Positions 36,027-45,394 of a stretch of 64,000 nucleotides of DNA are shown here, piece after piece (within the stretch, counting starts at the first letter, position 1; every line of letters starts with the position of its first letter). The stretch is from Pantoea sp050157905 (GTDB lineage Bacteria; Pseudomonadota; Gammaproteobacteria; Enterobacterales; Enterobacteriaceae), in NCBI RefSeq assembly GCF_050157905.1, contig NZ_JBKIWZ010000001.1, positions 1,798,001-1,862,000 of the forward strand. The letters run 5' to 3'. The position numbers and the translations under genes were made by a program. A model generated the notes under the pieces. It searched no databases, was not told the DNA's origin, and saw only the letters and a program-made list of their open reading frames with translations.

Positions 36027-37281
36027 AAGTAAACTCCGTTTGCGCCCGGCGGAAGAAATCTTCGTCGCCAAAATTGCCCGATTTCAGCGCCAGTGAGAGC
36101 GGCTGATGAATATCGCGAACCCAGGGTACACCGGGAGAGATCGTCGGGCCGATGTGGAAGGCCGTCACGCCCAGACTCTGCGCCACCACGCCGGAGGTTT
36201 CACCGCCCGCCACGATAAAGCGCTGCCAGCCCCGCTGTTTCAGCTCACGAGTAACGGCGGCAAACAGCTGTTCGACTGCCTCGCTGCTGCGCGCGGCGCC
36301 ATAGCGCTGCTGGATGGCCTGCAACTGCTGCGCATCCGCGGTGGCAAACAGCAGCGGTGCCAGCGTCTGATGATGGTTAGCCTCCACCCAGTCGCACAGC
36401 TGGCGGGCATAACCCTCTGTATCCTCCAGGCAGGGCGCAACCTCCACTTCACAGGCTGGTGCCAGCTGGCGATAAGCGGCGACCTGACGGTTGGTCATCT
36501 GAGAGCAGGAGCCAGACAGCACCACGGCGCGCTCGCCCTGCGGACGGCCCGCCTGTTCAGCGCCGGCATTCGTTTGTGCGCCCGCCCACTGCCGCGCCAG
36601 ACCGATCGCCAGCCCGGAGCCGCCGGTCACCAGCCGCAGATCCCGTACGGCCTCACCCAGCGTCAGCAGATGATCCTGATGCAGCGCGTCCGTGACCACG
36701 TAATTGACACCCTGCTCCGCGAGCTGTTCCAGCGCCTCACGAACTGCGGCGGCACCCCGGTCAACCTGCGATGCTGCAATCAGACCCGCGTTGCCGCTGG
36801 CCTGGGCACTCATCACGCGCAGCAGGTTGCTGTCATGCATCGGCGTCACCGGATGGTCCCGCATCCCCGACTCGGACAGCAGCTGGTCGCCGACGAACAG
36901 ATAGCCCTGATAGACAGTGCGTCCGTTCACCGGCAGCGCCGGGCAGATCACCGTCTGCGTCTCACCCAGGGCCTTTAACAGCGCGTCGGTCACCGGACCA
37001 ATATTGCCCTGCGCGGTGCTGTCGAAGGTCGAGCAATATTTAAAGTAGAAACGCTGGCAGCCCTGCTGCTGCAGCCACGCCAGCGCGGCCAGCGACTGTT
37101 CAACAGCCTGTTCCGGCGGGCAGGAGCGGCTCTTCAGGCTGACCACAATTGCCTGCGCTTCCGTGATCGTTTCCCCACCGGGGATGCCGTTAAACTGAAT
37201 CGTGCTGAGACCGTTCTGCACCAGAAAACTGGCGATATCCGTTGCTCCGGTAAAATCGTCTGCTATCACACCAAGACGCAT
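36019..37281 (-). CDS. otnK: 3-oxo-tetronate kinase (DUF1537 family)
   Basis: This 420-residue kinase has the four-carbon acid sugar kinase layout: N-terminal MRLGVIADDFTGATDIA and C-terminal AGGETSGVVAQSLG nucleotide region. It phosphorylates 3-oxo-tetronate before decarboxylation by OtnC. Its ATG overlaps the ltnD stop in TGATG, with GGGAG eight bases before. The ORF start at 37284 uses a GTG three bases earlier; ATG 37281 is preferred. Confidence 0.93.
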   Translation of the reverse strand: MRLGVIADDFTGATDIASFLVQNGLSTIQFNGIPGGETITEAQAIVVSLKSRSCPPEQAVEQSLAALAWLQQQGCQRFYFKYCSTFDSTAQGNIGPVTDALLKALGETQTVICPALPVNGRTVYQGYLFVGDQLLSESGMRDHPVTPMHDSNLLRVMSAQASGNAGLIAASQVDRGAAAVREALEQLAEQGVNYVVTDALHQDHLLTLGEAVRDLRLVTGGSGLAIGLARQWAGAQTNAGAEQAGRPQGERAVVLSGSCSQMTNRQVAAYRQLAPACEVEVAPCLEDTEGYARQLCDWVEANHHQTLAPLLFATADAQQLQAIQQRYGAARSSEAVEQLFAAVTRELKQRGWQRFIVAGGETSGVVAQSLGVTAFHIGPTISPGVPWVRDIHQPLSLALKSGNFGDEDFFRRAQTEFTYV

Positions 37282-38186
37282 CACTTTTTCTCCCAGGCCT
37301 GCGGCAGCGTGATACCGCTAAAGATTTTAATGACCGCGCTGTCATCTTCGCGCCCGTAGCCAGCGTTGCTGGCTTCGGTAAACATGTTGAGCGCGACAGA
37401 GGCCAGCGGCAGCGGGAAGTGCAGCGACTTTGCGGTATCGGCGACCAGGTTCAGATCTTTCACAAAGATATCGACGGCCGATTTCGGGCTGTAGTCGCCA
37501 TCGACGACGTGCTTCATGCGGTTTTCGAACATCCACGAATTGCCCGCCGCATGAGTCACCACCTCATACATGGTTTCCAGCGGGATACCGGCGCGGGCGG
37601 CCAGCGCCATCGCTTCTGCGCCGACGGCGATATGGACGCCCGCCAGCAGCTGATGAATGATTTTCACTGTCGAGCCAAGGCCGATCTCACTGCCGACGCA
37701 GTAAACTCTGGCCGCCACCGCCTCCAGCACGCGCTGTAGTTTTGCAAAAGCGGCCTCACTGCCGGAGGCCATCACCGTCATCTCTCCGCTGGCGGCTTTG
37801 GCCGCGCCGCCCGACACCGGTGCATCCAGCATCAGCAACTGATAGTGCGTCAGCTGCTGTTCGATCTGCTGCGCATCCCGGGCGGAGAGCGTGGAGGAAA
37901 CCATTACCACCGTGCCAGGACGCAGTTTTGCCGCCAGACCATCCTCGCCGAACAGGATCGCGTTGACCTGCTGCGCGTTGACAACCAGCAGCAAAACGGC
38001 GTCGAGCTGGTCAGCAAACGCGGATGCCGAGGATTGCGCGTCGCGCGCACCGGCCTGGCGCAGGGTTTCCAGCGCAGCAGGATTAAGATCCACGCCCCAG
38101 GTATTCAGCCCGGCGCGCAGACAGGATTGCGCGGCTCCCATGCCCATAGAGCCCAACCCGATAACACAGATATTTTCAGCTGGCAT
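37281..38186 (-). CDS. ltnD: L-threonate dehydrogenase
   Basis: This 301-residue 3-hydroxyisobutyrate-dehydrogenase-type enzyme has CVIGLGSMGMGAAQ (NAD(H) fold), LDAPVSGGAAKAASGEM (substrate loop) and KIIHQLLAG with the catalytic Lys. It is the first enzyme of the threonate pathway, oxidising L-threonate to 2-oxo-tetronate. ATG 38186 follows GGGGGCTGAC. It is the E. coli YgbJ counterpart and leads the operon, divergent from the DeoR regulator. Confidence 0.92.
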   Translation of the reverse strand: MPAENICVIGLGSMGMGAAQSCLRAGLNTWGVDLNPAALETLRQAGARDAQSSASAFADQLDAVLLLVVNAQQVNAILFGEDGLAAKLRPGTVVMVSSTLSARDAQQIEQQLTHYQLLMLDAPVSGGAAKAASGEMTVMASGSEAAFAKLQRVLEAVAARVYCVGSEIGLGSTVKIIHQLLAGVHIAVGAEAMALAARAGIPLETMYEVVTHAAGNSWMFENRMKHVVDGDYSPKSAVDIFVKDLNLVADTAKSLHFPLPLASVALNMFTEASNAGYGREDDSAVIKIFSGITLPQAWEKK

Positions 38187-38452
38187 GTCAGCCCCCACTG
38201 TTAAATTAAGTGATTATTTGTTTGTTACTGTTAATCCTGCCAGCTTCCTGCCGGTAAAAACGTGTCTCGCCTCACAAAAAAACATCATCGATGTGAAGCG
38301 GAACAATTTTTAACATCGCCCGCTCTGGCGCACTATGGCTGGCCTGCCTGCCTCTCTGCGACGCGGAGCCGGACGGCGGCTGCTATTTTCTGTTCTGGTT
38401 AAGCAGCAGATCCCTTACAATGTGAAAAAATGGTAATTGTCAGGGAGCAGAT

Positions 38453-39214
38453 ATGATTCCGGTTGAACGTCATCAACAGATTCTTGCGCTGGTGGCCGAT
38501 CGCGGCGTAGTCAGTATTGCTGAACTTACGGAGCGGCTGGGAGTGTCACACATGACCATCCGCCGCGATGTGCAGAAGCTGGAGGAACAGGGCGCCGTGC
38601 TGTCGGTGTCGGGCGGCGTACGCTCTGCCGATCGCCTGGCGGCTGAACCCTCGCATCTGACGAAGAGCGCCCTGTTCAACGATGAGAAACGTGCGATTGG
38701 CCGGACCGCCGCACGGCATATTCCCCGTAACAGCTGCATTTATCTGGATGCCGGCACCACCACCCTCGCCCTGGCGAGGGAGCTGGTGGATCGCGATGAT
38801 CTGCTGGTGGTGACCAACGACTTTATGGTGGCAAATCTGCTGATGGAGGCGAGTCAGTGCCGGGTGATCCACACGGGCGGCACCGTGTGTCGCGAAAACC
38901 GCTCCTGTGTCGGGGAGTCGGCGGCGCGCAGTCTGCGGCATCTGGCCATCGATATTGCGTTTATCTCCGCCTCCTGCTGGGGGCCGCGCGGCCTGTTTAC
39001 GCCGGATGAAGATAAAGTGATGGTCAAGCAGGCTGTCTGTGACGTAAGCAGCAAGCGAGTCCTGCTGAGTGACAGCTCGAAGTACAACAGGATTGCGACA
39101 TTTCTGGCATTGCCGCTGGAAACGTTTGATCAGGTAGTGACCGACAAAAAACTGGGCGAAGCAGCGCTGGCGCAGTTGAGCGCGGGAAGCTGGGAACTGA
39201 TGCTGGCGGGTTAG
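38453..39214 (+). CDS. DeoR-family regulator of the tetronate operon (YgbI-like)
   Basis: This 253-residue repressor has an N-terminal DeoR helix-turn-helix (HQQILALVADRGVVSIAELTERLGVSHMTIRRD). The C-terminal sugar-phosphate-sensing domain has YLDAGTTTLALARELVDRD and VTNDFMVANLLM. It is divergent from ltnD with 266 bases between, and matches the ygbI/ygbJ arrangement of E. coli, so it should repress the ltnD operon in the absence of the inducer. GGGAG precedes the ATG. An ACATC-N3-GATGT dyad near 38281-38293 is a possible operator, unproven. Confidence 0.9.
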   Translation: MIPVERHQQILALVADRGVVSIAELTERLGVSHMTIRRDVQKLEEQGAVLSVSGGVRSADRLAAEPSHLTKSALFNDEKRAIGRTAARHIPRNSCIYLDAGTTTLALARELVDRDDLLVVTNDFMVANLLMEASQCRVIHTGGTVCRENRSCVGESAARSLRHLAIDIAFISASCWGPRGLFTPDEDKVMVKQAVCDVSSKRVLLSDSSKYNRIATFLALPLETFDQVVTDKKLGEAALAQLSAGSWELMLAG

Positions 39215-39267
39215 GTTTGTGGCAGGAGTAACAAGAGACGGGAAGCCGGTGCGGCTGTGAGGCTGTC

Positions 39268-39295
39268 GCCGCCTTCCCGGCATCAGGAAGGCGGC
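39268..39295. terminator. Convergent hairpin between DeoR gene and puuP
   Basis: GCCGCCTTCC (39268-39277) pairs with GGAAGGCGGC (39286-39295) around an eight-base loop. The stem is strong, but T-runs are short on both strands. Confidence 0.55.
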
Positions 39296-39308
39296 AACCT
39301 TAACGCAA

Positions 39309-40667
39309 TCAGACTTCTTCGCTGAACTGCGGCACCGGATTACGGAAGCTGCGGGTCACGAATGCCAGGTAGAGAATACCAATGGCGGCCCAGATCAGGC
39401 CCAGCACCATTGAACTCTCTTCCAGATTCACCCACAGCGCCCCAACGGTCAGTGCGCCCAGCAGAGGCAGCAGCAGATACTGAACATGGTCTTTCAGCGT
39501 ACGGTTACGCTTCTCACGTATCCAGAACTGCGCGATAACTGACAGGTTAACAAAGGTAAACGCGACCAGCGCACCGAAGTTAATCAGCGCAGTAGCAGTC
39601 ACCAGGTCGAAATTAATCGCCATCAGCGCAATCGCGCCCACCAGCAGAACGTTCAGCGACGGGGTACGCCATTTGGGATGGATATAACCGAAGAAACGCT
39701 CCGGGAATACGCCATCACGTCCCATCACATACATCAGGCGTGACACGCCCGCATGCGCCGCCATACCGGATGCCAGCACCGTGACCACCGAGAAGATCAG
39801 GATACCGACCTGCAGCGCTTTTCCGGCTACAAACAGCATGATTTCAGGCTGTGAAGAGTCCGGGTCCTGGAAACGTGTGATGTCCGGGAAATAAAGCTGC
39901 AGGAAATAGGATGCCGCGATAAAGATCACACCGCCAATCAGCGCCGTCAGGAAAATAGCGCGTGGAATGGTGCGTTCTGCATCTTTTGTCTCTTCCGACA
40001 GTGAGCTGATGCCATCAAAGCCGAGGAACGAGAAGCAGAGTATTGTCGCACCGGTAATCATCGGCACCACATGCGCATTCTCAGACCAGAACGGACGGCT
40101 GCTCACCAGCGTGCCGGCACCGACGCCGCTTGCCACACCGTAGATCACCATGCCGGTGATCCCGACCATGACGACGACCTGCAGCACCACAATCACGCTG
40201 TTAAAGTTGGCGACGGTTTTGATGCCCTTGAGGTTAGAGAGCGTCATAAAGCCGACCAGCAGCACCACAAAAATCCACGACGGGATACCCGGCACCAGTG
40301 ATTCGAAATAGTTTTTCGCCAGCAGGATGTTGATCATCGGCATGAACAGGTAGTCCAGCAGCGATGACCAGCCAACCATAAAGCCGACGTGCGGACTGAT
40401 TGCCTTCTGAGCATAGGTATAAGCGGAGCCCGCAGAGGGGAAGCGGCGTACCAGCTTACCGTAACTCACAGCAGTGAACAGTATCGCAATCAGCGCGAAA
40501 GCATAGGCGGTGGCGACGTGACCATCGGTCAGCCCGGAAACGATGCCAAAGGTATCGAACAGGGTCATAGGCTGCATATAGGCTAAGCCCATCATGACGA
40601 CCGGAAGTAACGTAAGTGTTTTTTTGAGCTGCGCACGCTGTGGTGCGGCGGAGGTATTAAGCGACAT
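39309..40667 (-). CDS. puuP: Putrescine importer PuuP
   Basis: This 452-residue APC-family permease has 12 predicted membrane segments and long identity to E. coli PuuP, including PMTLFDTFGIVSGL, VGWSSLLDYLFMPMINILLAK, and NAHVVPMITGATILCFSFLGFDGISSLSEET. It imports putrescine at the inner membrane for the Puu pathway. It lies downstream of the puuA terminator, so it is probably a separate transcription unit with its own leader, which carries a candidate upstream ORF overlapping the puuP start. Confidence 0.94.
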   Translation of the reverse strand: MSLNTSAAPQRAQLKKTLTLLPVVMMGLAYMQPMTLFDTFGIVSGLTDGHVATAYAFALIAILFTAVSYGKLVRRFPSAGSAYTYAQKAISPHVGFMVGWSSLLDYLFMPMINILLAKNYFESLVPGIPSWIFVVLLVGFMTLSNLKGIKTVANFNSVIVVLQVVVMVGITGMVIYGVASGVGAGTLVSSRPFWSENAHVVPMITGATILCFSFLGFDGISSLSEETKDAERTIPRAIFLTALIGGVIFIAASYFLQLYFPDITRFQDPDSSQPEIMLFVAGKALQVGILIFSVVTVLASGMAAHAGVSRLMYVMGRDGVFPERFFGYIHPKWRTPSLNVLLVGAIALMAINFDLVTATALINFGALVAFTFVNLSVIAQFWIREKRNRTLKDHVQYLLLPLLGALTVGALWVNLEESSMVLGLIWAAIGILYLAFVTRSFRNPVPQFSEEV

Positions 40668-40821
40668 GCTTCAGTCCCCCATGTGCGACAACCTGGCTGG
40701 GTTGGGTCACAGGGCAACTGCGCATTAAGCGACAGGGAGTCAGGCTGGTAGTGGACACGGCGCCGTAGTCATCACGAAAACGCGTACCAGCATTCGCTGG
40801 CAGAGTGTAAAACATCCCCAT
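40657..40821 (-). CDS. Possible upstream ORF overlapping puuP start
   Basis: A 54-codon frame starts ATGGGGATG at 40821, nine bases after TGAGG, and ends in TAA at 40657-40659. This is inside the fourth codon of puuP (ATG 40667), in a different frame. It encodes MGMFYTLPANAGTRFR... and ends GGLKHVA. I know no family. Its position suggests translational coupling or a regulatory leader. It could also be a chance frame. Confidence 0.35.
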   Translation of the reverse strand: MGMFYTLPANAGTRFRDDYGAVSTTSLTPCRLMRSCPVTQPSQVVAHGGLKHVA

Positions 40822-40929
40822 CTTTGTAATCCTCAATCTCACGCGTATGCGTGTTTTCAGTGTTTATCTATCCGGGTGCGTGCCCGGCCTCGGTTAAGTC
40901 AGCAAAAACGCTCTGTTAAAACTGGATGC

Positions 40930-40963
40930 AAAAAAAATAACCGGCGCTAAGAGCGACGGTTAT
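40930..40963 (-). terminator. Terminator of puuA
   Basis: On the minus strand ATAACCG...CGGTTAT arms (40957-40963 with 40937-40943), with a GCGC-type inner stem, are followed by eight T residues (40930-40937). The region 40964-41070 between this and puuA shows nothing further. Confidence 0.85.
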
Positions 40964-41070
40964 CATCTGATTTTGCAGGCCGCGTATTCTGCCCTAACCC
41001 GCAGCAGGAATTCAAGCCGTCGGGGCATCTTATGCAAAAAAATTACGCCAGTTTGCACATAAAAGGGGCA

Positions 41071-42486
41071 TCAGGCGTTTTTCAGCATCCAGTCGATTTC
41101 CGTCGCGGTCACCAGCCGCTCAAACTGCATCAGTTCATAGTTCTTACAACTGTGCCAGACGCTGGCAAAGCGTTCGCCCAGCAGCTTCTGCAGCGGATAG
41201 CTGCTGTCGAACTCATATAGGGCATCGCTCTGACGGATCGGCAGCGCCAGCCCTTCGGCCTGATGACCGTTGCCGGTGACCGGATGCGGCAGCGGCAACT
41301 GGGTGTCCAGGCCGTGCAGCATCCCGGCCAGAATGGCCGACACCACCAGATAAGGGTTTGCATCCGCCCCCGCAACCCGGTATTCAATACGATGATTGTC
41401 AATATCCCCACAGGGAACCCGCAGCGCCACAGTCCGGTTGTTGTGGCCCCACGACGCCTGTAACGGCACATAGGCGTCGGGCACAAAGCGCCGGTACGCG
41501 TTGACGTTGGGTGCCAGCAGTGCCATTGAAGCGGGCATCAGATCGATCATGCCAGCCAGCGCACGCTTCATCAGCGGGGAATCACTGCCGTCGTCGCAGG
41601 CGAAGGCGTTGTGGTCAGCCGCGTCCAGCATGCTGATATGCACATGCATCCCGCTGCCCGCATACTCCTCATAAGGCTTCGCCATAAAGGTGGCGGTCAT
41701 GCCGTGATTCTCCGCCACCTGACGAATCAGTCGCTTGAGCTGAATCGCGTGATCACAGGCGCGCAGAACGTCGCGGGTGTGATGCAGGTTGATCTCAAAT
41801 TGTCCGGGCGAAGCCTCCGCCAGCGCGCCGTCGGCCGGAATCCCCTGCAGGCGTGCCAGATCGTCGATATCGCGCAGGACATCAGCAAAGTGATCGAGGT
41901 TATCAACTGAGTAGACCTGACTCTGCATATTGCGTTCGTCGCTGCCCGGCGAGCACGGCGGCTGAATGAAGCCTTCCGCATCGCGCTTTTTGTCCACCAG
42001 ATAGAACTCCAGCTCTACCGCTACCACCGGAAACAGCCCGCGGTTACGCAGCTGTTGCCACAGCCGGTTAAGGACATTTCGGGGTTCAACGTCAAAGGGA
42101 GTGCCATCTTGGTTACACATAGTCAGCAGCAGCTGGGCAATATGCTGAGGGTCAGACGCGGAGGGAACTAAGGTACCGGAAACGGGCAGGCAGAGATTAT
42201 CAGGTTCGCCCAGTGACTGGCCGAGTCCCGCTTCTTCTACCGTGTTGCCAAGGATATCCATCGCAAACACCGAAGCAGGGAAATAACACCCTTTTTCCAG
42301 CTTAGGCAGCGCAGAGACCGGAATGCGCTTGCCGCGGAACACACCATTTAAATCATTTAACAGGATATCGACATACTGTGTGTCAGGATGGCGCTCCAGC
42401 CAGGTTTTCACCTCAAGCTGGAACGCGCTGGTTCGTTTCTCTTCACTATGCAGCGTGAAGTCTTCCACTTCTACCAGGTTAGTCAT
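41071..42486 (-). CDS. puuA: Gamma-glutamylputrescine synthetase PuuA
   Basis: This 471-residue glutamine-synthetase-fold enzyme joins glutamate to putrescine with ATP, the first step of the Puu pathway. Visible segments are the beta-grasp domain start (YVDILLNDLNGVFRGKRIP), VVAVELEFYLVD with metal-binding Glu residues, the GSGMHVHISM motif, and RVPCGDIDNHRIEYRVAGADANPYL. It is divergent from puuD across a 204-base region that holds the presumed PuuR operators. Confidence 0.94.
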   Translation of the reverse strand: MTNLVEVEDFTLHSEEKRTSAFQLEVKTWLERHPDTQYVDILLNDLNGVFRGKRIPVSALPKLEKGCYFPASVFAMDILGNTVEEAGLGQSLGEPDNLCLPVSGTLVPSASDPQHIAQLLLTMCNQDGTPFDVEPRNVLNRLWQQLRNRGLFPVVAVELEFYLVDKKRDAEGFIQPPCSPGSDERNMQSQVYSVDNLDHFADVLRDIDDLARLQGIPADGALAEASPGQFEINLHHTRDVLRACDHAIQLKRLIRQVAENHGMTATFMAKPYEEYAGSGMHVHISMLDAADHNAFACDDGSDSPLMKRALAGMIDLMPASMALLAPNVNAYRRFVPDAYVPLQASWGHNNRTVALRVPCGDIDNHRIEYRVAGADANPYLVVSAILAGMLHGLDTQLPLPHPVTGNGHQAEGLALPIRQSDALYEFDSSYPLQKLLGERFASVWHSCKNYELMQFERLVTATEIDWMLKNA

Positions 42487-42561
42487 GATCTCACCCGCCC
42501 CTGTAAGGTTTGCGTAATGCTCAAAATAACGGCCACAACACTAACATAGCGCCAACATAAA

Positions 42562-42634
42562 AAGTGTGCAAATGTAACAAATCTGTTTGAAGAACAAACA
42601 GTGGATTGCTAGATTGAAAAAATATTGCACACTT
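42562..42634. promoter_or_regulatory. Inverted operator-like repeats between puuA and puuD
   Basis: AAGTGTGCAA (42562-42571) and its exact reverse complement TTGCACACTT (42625-42634) stand 63 bases apart. Between them is a perfect dyad CTGTTTG-N5-CAAACAG (42583-42601). The divergent puuA and puuD promoters lie here, and these repeats are good candidates for PuuR operators, although they do not obviously match the E. coli PuuR site. Confidence 0.5.
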
Positions 42635-42690
42635 AACCGCCAGACGTGCCCTATCGGTAGATATTTCGAACAGCGATGCGAGGACGTGAG

Positions 42691-43458
42691 ATGGGCATTA
42701 TTTTTGACAAGCCGTTGATTGGTGTAGTGATGTGCCAGAAAGATCTGGGCGGCCATGCCACTCAGACGGTTCACAACAAATATATCGATGCGCTTGTCCA
42801 GGCAGGCGGCGTCCCTCTCGCTTTGCCTCACAGCCTGCTCGCAGCGCCCCATCTATCAGAAAACGCTATGGCTGTGCTGGATGGTCTGCTGCTGACCGGC
42901 AGTCCCAGCAATATCGAGCCCTGGCATTATGGCGAGGCGGGCGAGGAGCCGCACGCCGATCCCGGCCGCGACCGTCTCGCCTTCCAGCTCATTACCTGGG
43001 CCACCAGCCATAAAATGCCGATGTTCGGAATCTGCCGCGGCATGCAGGAGCTGGTGGTAGCGAACGGCGGCGCGCTCTGGCGGGATCTTGATGAACAGCC
43101 GGGCCTGCAGGGGCATCACGAAGATGAGACGCAGTCTCTTAATGAACAGTATGCGCCTGCGCACACTGTCACCATCGAGCCGGACGGCCTGCTGGCGACC
43201 CTGCTGGACAGCCACCCGCCGCTGCAGGTTAACTCACTCCACCATCAGGGTATCCGCGAGCCGGGTCCGCAACTGCGCGTTGAAGCGCGCGCGCCGGATG
43301 GGCTGATTGAGGCAGTGAGCCTGCGCCATCACCCTTTTGCCCTGGCGGTGCAGTGGCATCCCGAATGGCAGCCGGAACAGACGGCGGGATCGCAGGCGCT
43401 GTTCAGCGGTTTTATTCAGGCAGCCCTTCACTATCACAGAGGAAAAGAGGATGAGTGA
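42691..43458 (+). CDS. puuD: Gamma-glutamyl-GABA hydrolase PuuD
   Basis: This 255-residue class I glutamine amidotransferase-fold hydrolase cleaves gamma-glutamyl-GABA into glutamate and GABA. The nucleophile is Cys115 in MFGICRGMQEL, and the catalytic His is in VQWHPEWQPEQ. ATG 42691 follows AGGACGTGAG. The stop overlaps the puuR start, giving tight coupling of hydrolase and repressor. Confidence 0.93.
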   Translation: MGIIFDKPLIGVVMCQKDLGGHATQTVHNKYIDALVQAGGVPLALPHSLLAAPHLSENAMAVLDGLLLTGSPSNIEPWHYGEAGEEPHADPGRDRLAFQLITWATSHKMPMFGICRGMQELVVANGGALWRDLDEQPGLQGHHEDETQSLNEQYAPAHTVTIEPDGLLATLLDSHPPLQVNSLHHQGIREPGPQLRVEARAPDGLIEAVSLRHHPFALAVQWHPEWQPEQTAGSQALFSGFIQAALHYHRGKEDE

Positions 43459-44008
43459 CGCCACACTGGCACCGGGACGCCGACTGGCACAGATCCGGCA
43501 GACGCTGGGCCTGTCGCAGCGACGTGTGGCGGAAATGGCCGGACTGACCCACAGCGCCATCAGCACTATCGAACAGGATAAGGTCAGCCCGGCCGTCAGC
43601 ACGCTGCAGAAACTGCTGAAAGTTTATGGGCTGTCGCTGTCAGAGTTCTTTTCCGAACCGAAACCGGACGCTGCGCCCAGGGTGATTGTCCGCCCCGGCG
43701 AGTTGCTGGAGATTGGCAGCCAGGGTGTTTCGCTTAAGCTGATCGACAACGGTAAAACGCAGCGCACGCTGGGCATGCTGCTGGAAACCTATCAGCCCGG
43801 CGCCAGCACGGGCGAAAAACTGCGCCATCCGGGTGAAGAGACCGGCACACTGCTGGAAGGCGAAATCACGCTGGTGATTAATGGCCAGTCGTTTCATCTC
43901 ATTGCCGGAGAGAGCTACGTCATCGATACCGGTCTGCCACACAGCTTTACTAATCGGGCTGAAATTCCCTGCCGCATTGTCAGTGCCCATACGCCAGCCA
44001 ATTTTTAG
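43451..44008 (+). CDS. puuR: Putrescine-responsive repressor PuuR
   Basis: This 185-residue regulator has an XRE-type helix-turn-helix (RRLAQIRQTLGLSQRRVAEMAG) at residues 10-65 and a C-terminal cupin domain (HPGEETGTLLEGEITLVING). PuuR binds putrescine and derepresses the puu genes. The start is ATG 43451, eight bases before the end of puuD; a longer frame reading from 43337 is only puuD overlap. Confidence 0.93.
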   Translation: MSDATLAPGRRLAQIRQTLGLSQRRVAEMAGLTHSAISTIEQDKVSPAVSTLQKLLKVYGLSLSEFFSEPKPDAAPRVIVRPGELLEIGSQGVSLKLIDNGKTQRTLGMLLETYQPGASTGEKLRHPGEETGTLLEGEITLVINGQSFHLIAGESYVIDTGLPHSFTNRAEIPCRIVSAHTPANF

Positions 44009-44027
44009 GCGCTTCCTGGAGGTTGTT

Positions 44028-45305
44028 ATGAATTACGTGGAGAGTTATTACGCAGCGACCGCCAATCCCCATGCGCCCTGGCCGACATTACAGGAGAGCA
44101 TTCAGTGTGACGTCTGCATTATCGGCGGCGGTTTTACCGGCCTGTCGGCGGCACTTCATCTGACCGAGGTGGGTTACGATGTGGTGGTACTGGAGGCGGC
44201 GCGGGTCGGCTTCGGTGCCAGCGGACGAAACGGCGGTCAGGTGGTGAACTCCTACAGCCGCGATGTGGATGTGATTGAGCAGCGCTACGGAAAAGAGAGC
44301 GCCCGGATGCTGGGCAATATGATGTTCGAAGGGGCAGCGATCATCCGCGATCGCATCGATCGTTACGCGATCGCCTGTGATTACCGGCCTGGTGGCATCT
44401 TTGCGGCCCTGAATGCGCGTCAGATGGCGCACCTGGAAAAGCAGAAAACATTGTGGCAGCAGTATGGCAACCACGACCTGGAACTGCTGGATGAGCGCGC
44501 CATTCGCCGGGAAATCGCCACCGAGCGTTACGCGGGGGGGTTGCTGGACAGGCGCGGCGGCCATCTGCATCCGCTGAATCTGGCGCTGGGTGAAGCCGAG
44601 GCAATTCGCCGGCATGGCGGGCGCATCTATGAACAGTCTGCCGCAACAAAGGTCGTTTATGGCTCACCTAACCGGGTGAAAACGGCCCAGGGTGAGGTCA
44701 GTGCCACTTTCGTGATCTTTGCGGGTAACGCCTATCTGGCTCCGCAGCTGGAACCGCGACTGAGCCGAAAAAGTATGCCGTGTGGCTCGCAGATTGTTGC
44801 AACTGAGCCACTGTCGCCCGATCAGGCCCTGTCACTGCTGCCGAACAACTACTGCGTTGAAGATTGTAACTACCTGCTGGACTATTTCCGTCTGACTGCG
44901 GATAACCGCCTGCTGTATGGCGGCGGTGTCGTTTATGGCGCACGCGAACCTGCTGACATTGAAGCCCTGATTCGGCCCAAACTGCGCCGTACTTTCCCCC
45001 AGTTGCAGAACGTGAAGCTGGACTTTGGCTGGAGCGGCAATTTCCTGCTCACGCTCTCGCGCATGCCACAGTTTGGCCAGCTGGAAAAAAATGTCTATTT
45101 TATGCAGGGCGACAGCGGTCACGGTGTGACCAGCACCCATCTTTCCGGCCGGCTGATCAGCGAACTGCTGCGTGGCAATGCTGAGCGGTTTAATGCCTTC
45201 GCCCGCCTGCCCCATCTGCCGTTTCCCGGCGGCCGACGCTTCAGCGTGCCGCTGACTGCGATGGGCGCAGTGTGGTATGCGTTGCGGGATCGGCTGGGGG
45301 TTTAA
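44028..45305 (+). CDS. puuB: Gamma-glutamylputrescine oxidase PuuB
   Basis: This 425-residue DAO-family flavoenzyme has a Rossmann motif GGGFTGLSAALHL, the GFGASGRNGGQV segment typical of glycine-oxidase-like enzymes, and FMQGDSGHGVTSTHLSGRL in the FAD-binding C-terminus. It oxidises gamma-glutamylputrescine to the aldehyde. In E. coli PuuC then makes gamma-glutamyl-GABA for PuuD. puuC and puuE are not in the window. CTGGAGG precedes the ATG at 44028. Confidence 0.93.
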   Translation: MNYVESYYAATANPHAPWPTLQESIQCDVCIIGGGFTGLSAALHLTEVGYDVVVLEAARVGFGASGRNGGQVVNSYSRDVDVIEQRYGKESARMLGNMMFEGAAIIRDRIDRYAIACDYRPGGIFAALNARQMAHLEKQKTLWQQYGNHDLELLDERAIRREIATERYAGGLLDRRGGHLHPLNLALGEAEAIRRHGGRIYEQSAATKVVYGSPNRVKTAQGEVSATFVIFAGNAYLAPQLEPRLSRKSMPCGSQIVATEPLSPDQALSLLPNNYCVEDCNYLLDYFRLTADNRLLYGGGVVYGAREPADIEALIRPKLRRTFPQLQNVKLDFGWSGNFLLTLSRMPQFGQLEKNVYFMQGDSGHGVTSTHLSGRLISELLRGNAERFNAFARLPHLPFPGGRRFSVPLTAMGAVWYALRDRLGV

Positions 45306-45394
45306 GATTATCTAATCGTGCCGCTCGGCAAGACGCTCTGGTTGTCAGAAGTGTGGACTTTATCGATTTCTGGCGATAATCAGGTTGATAAGTT

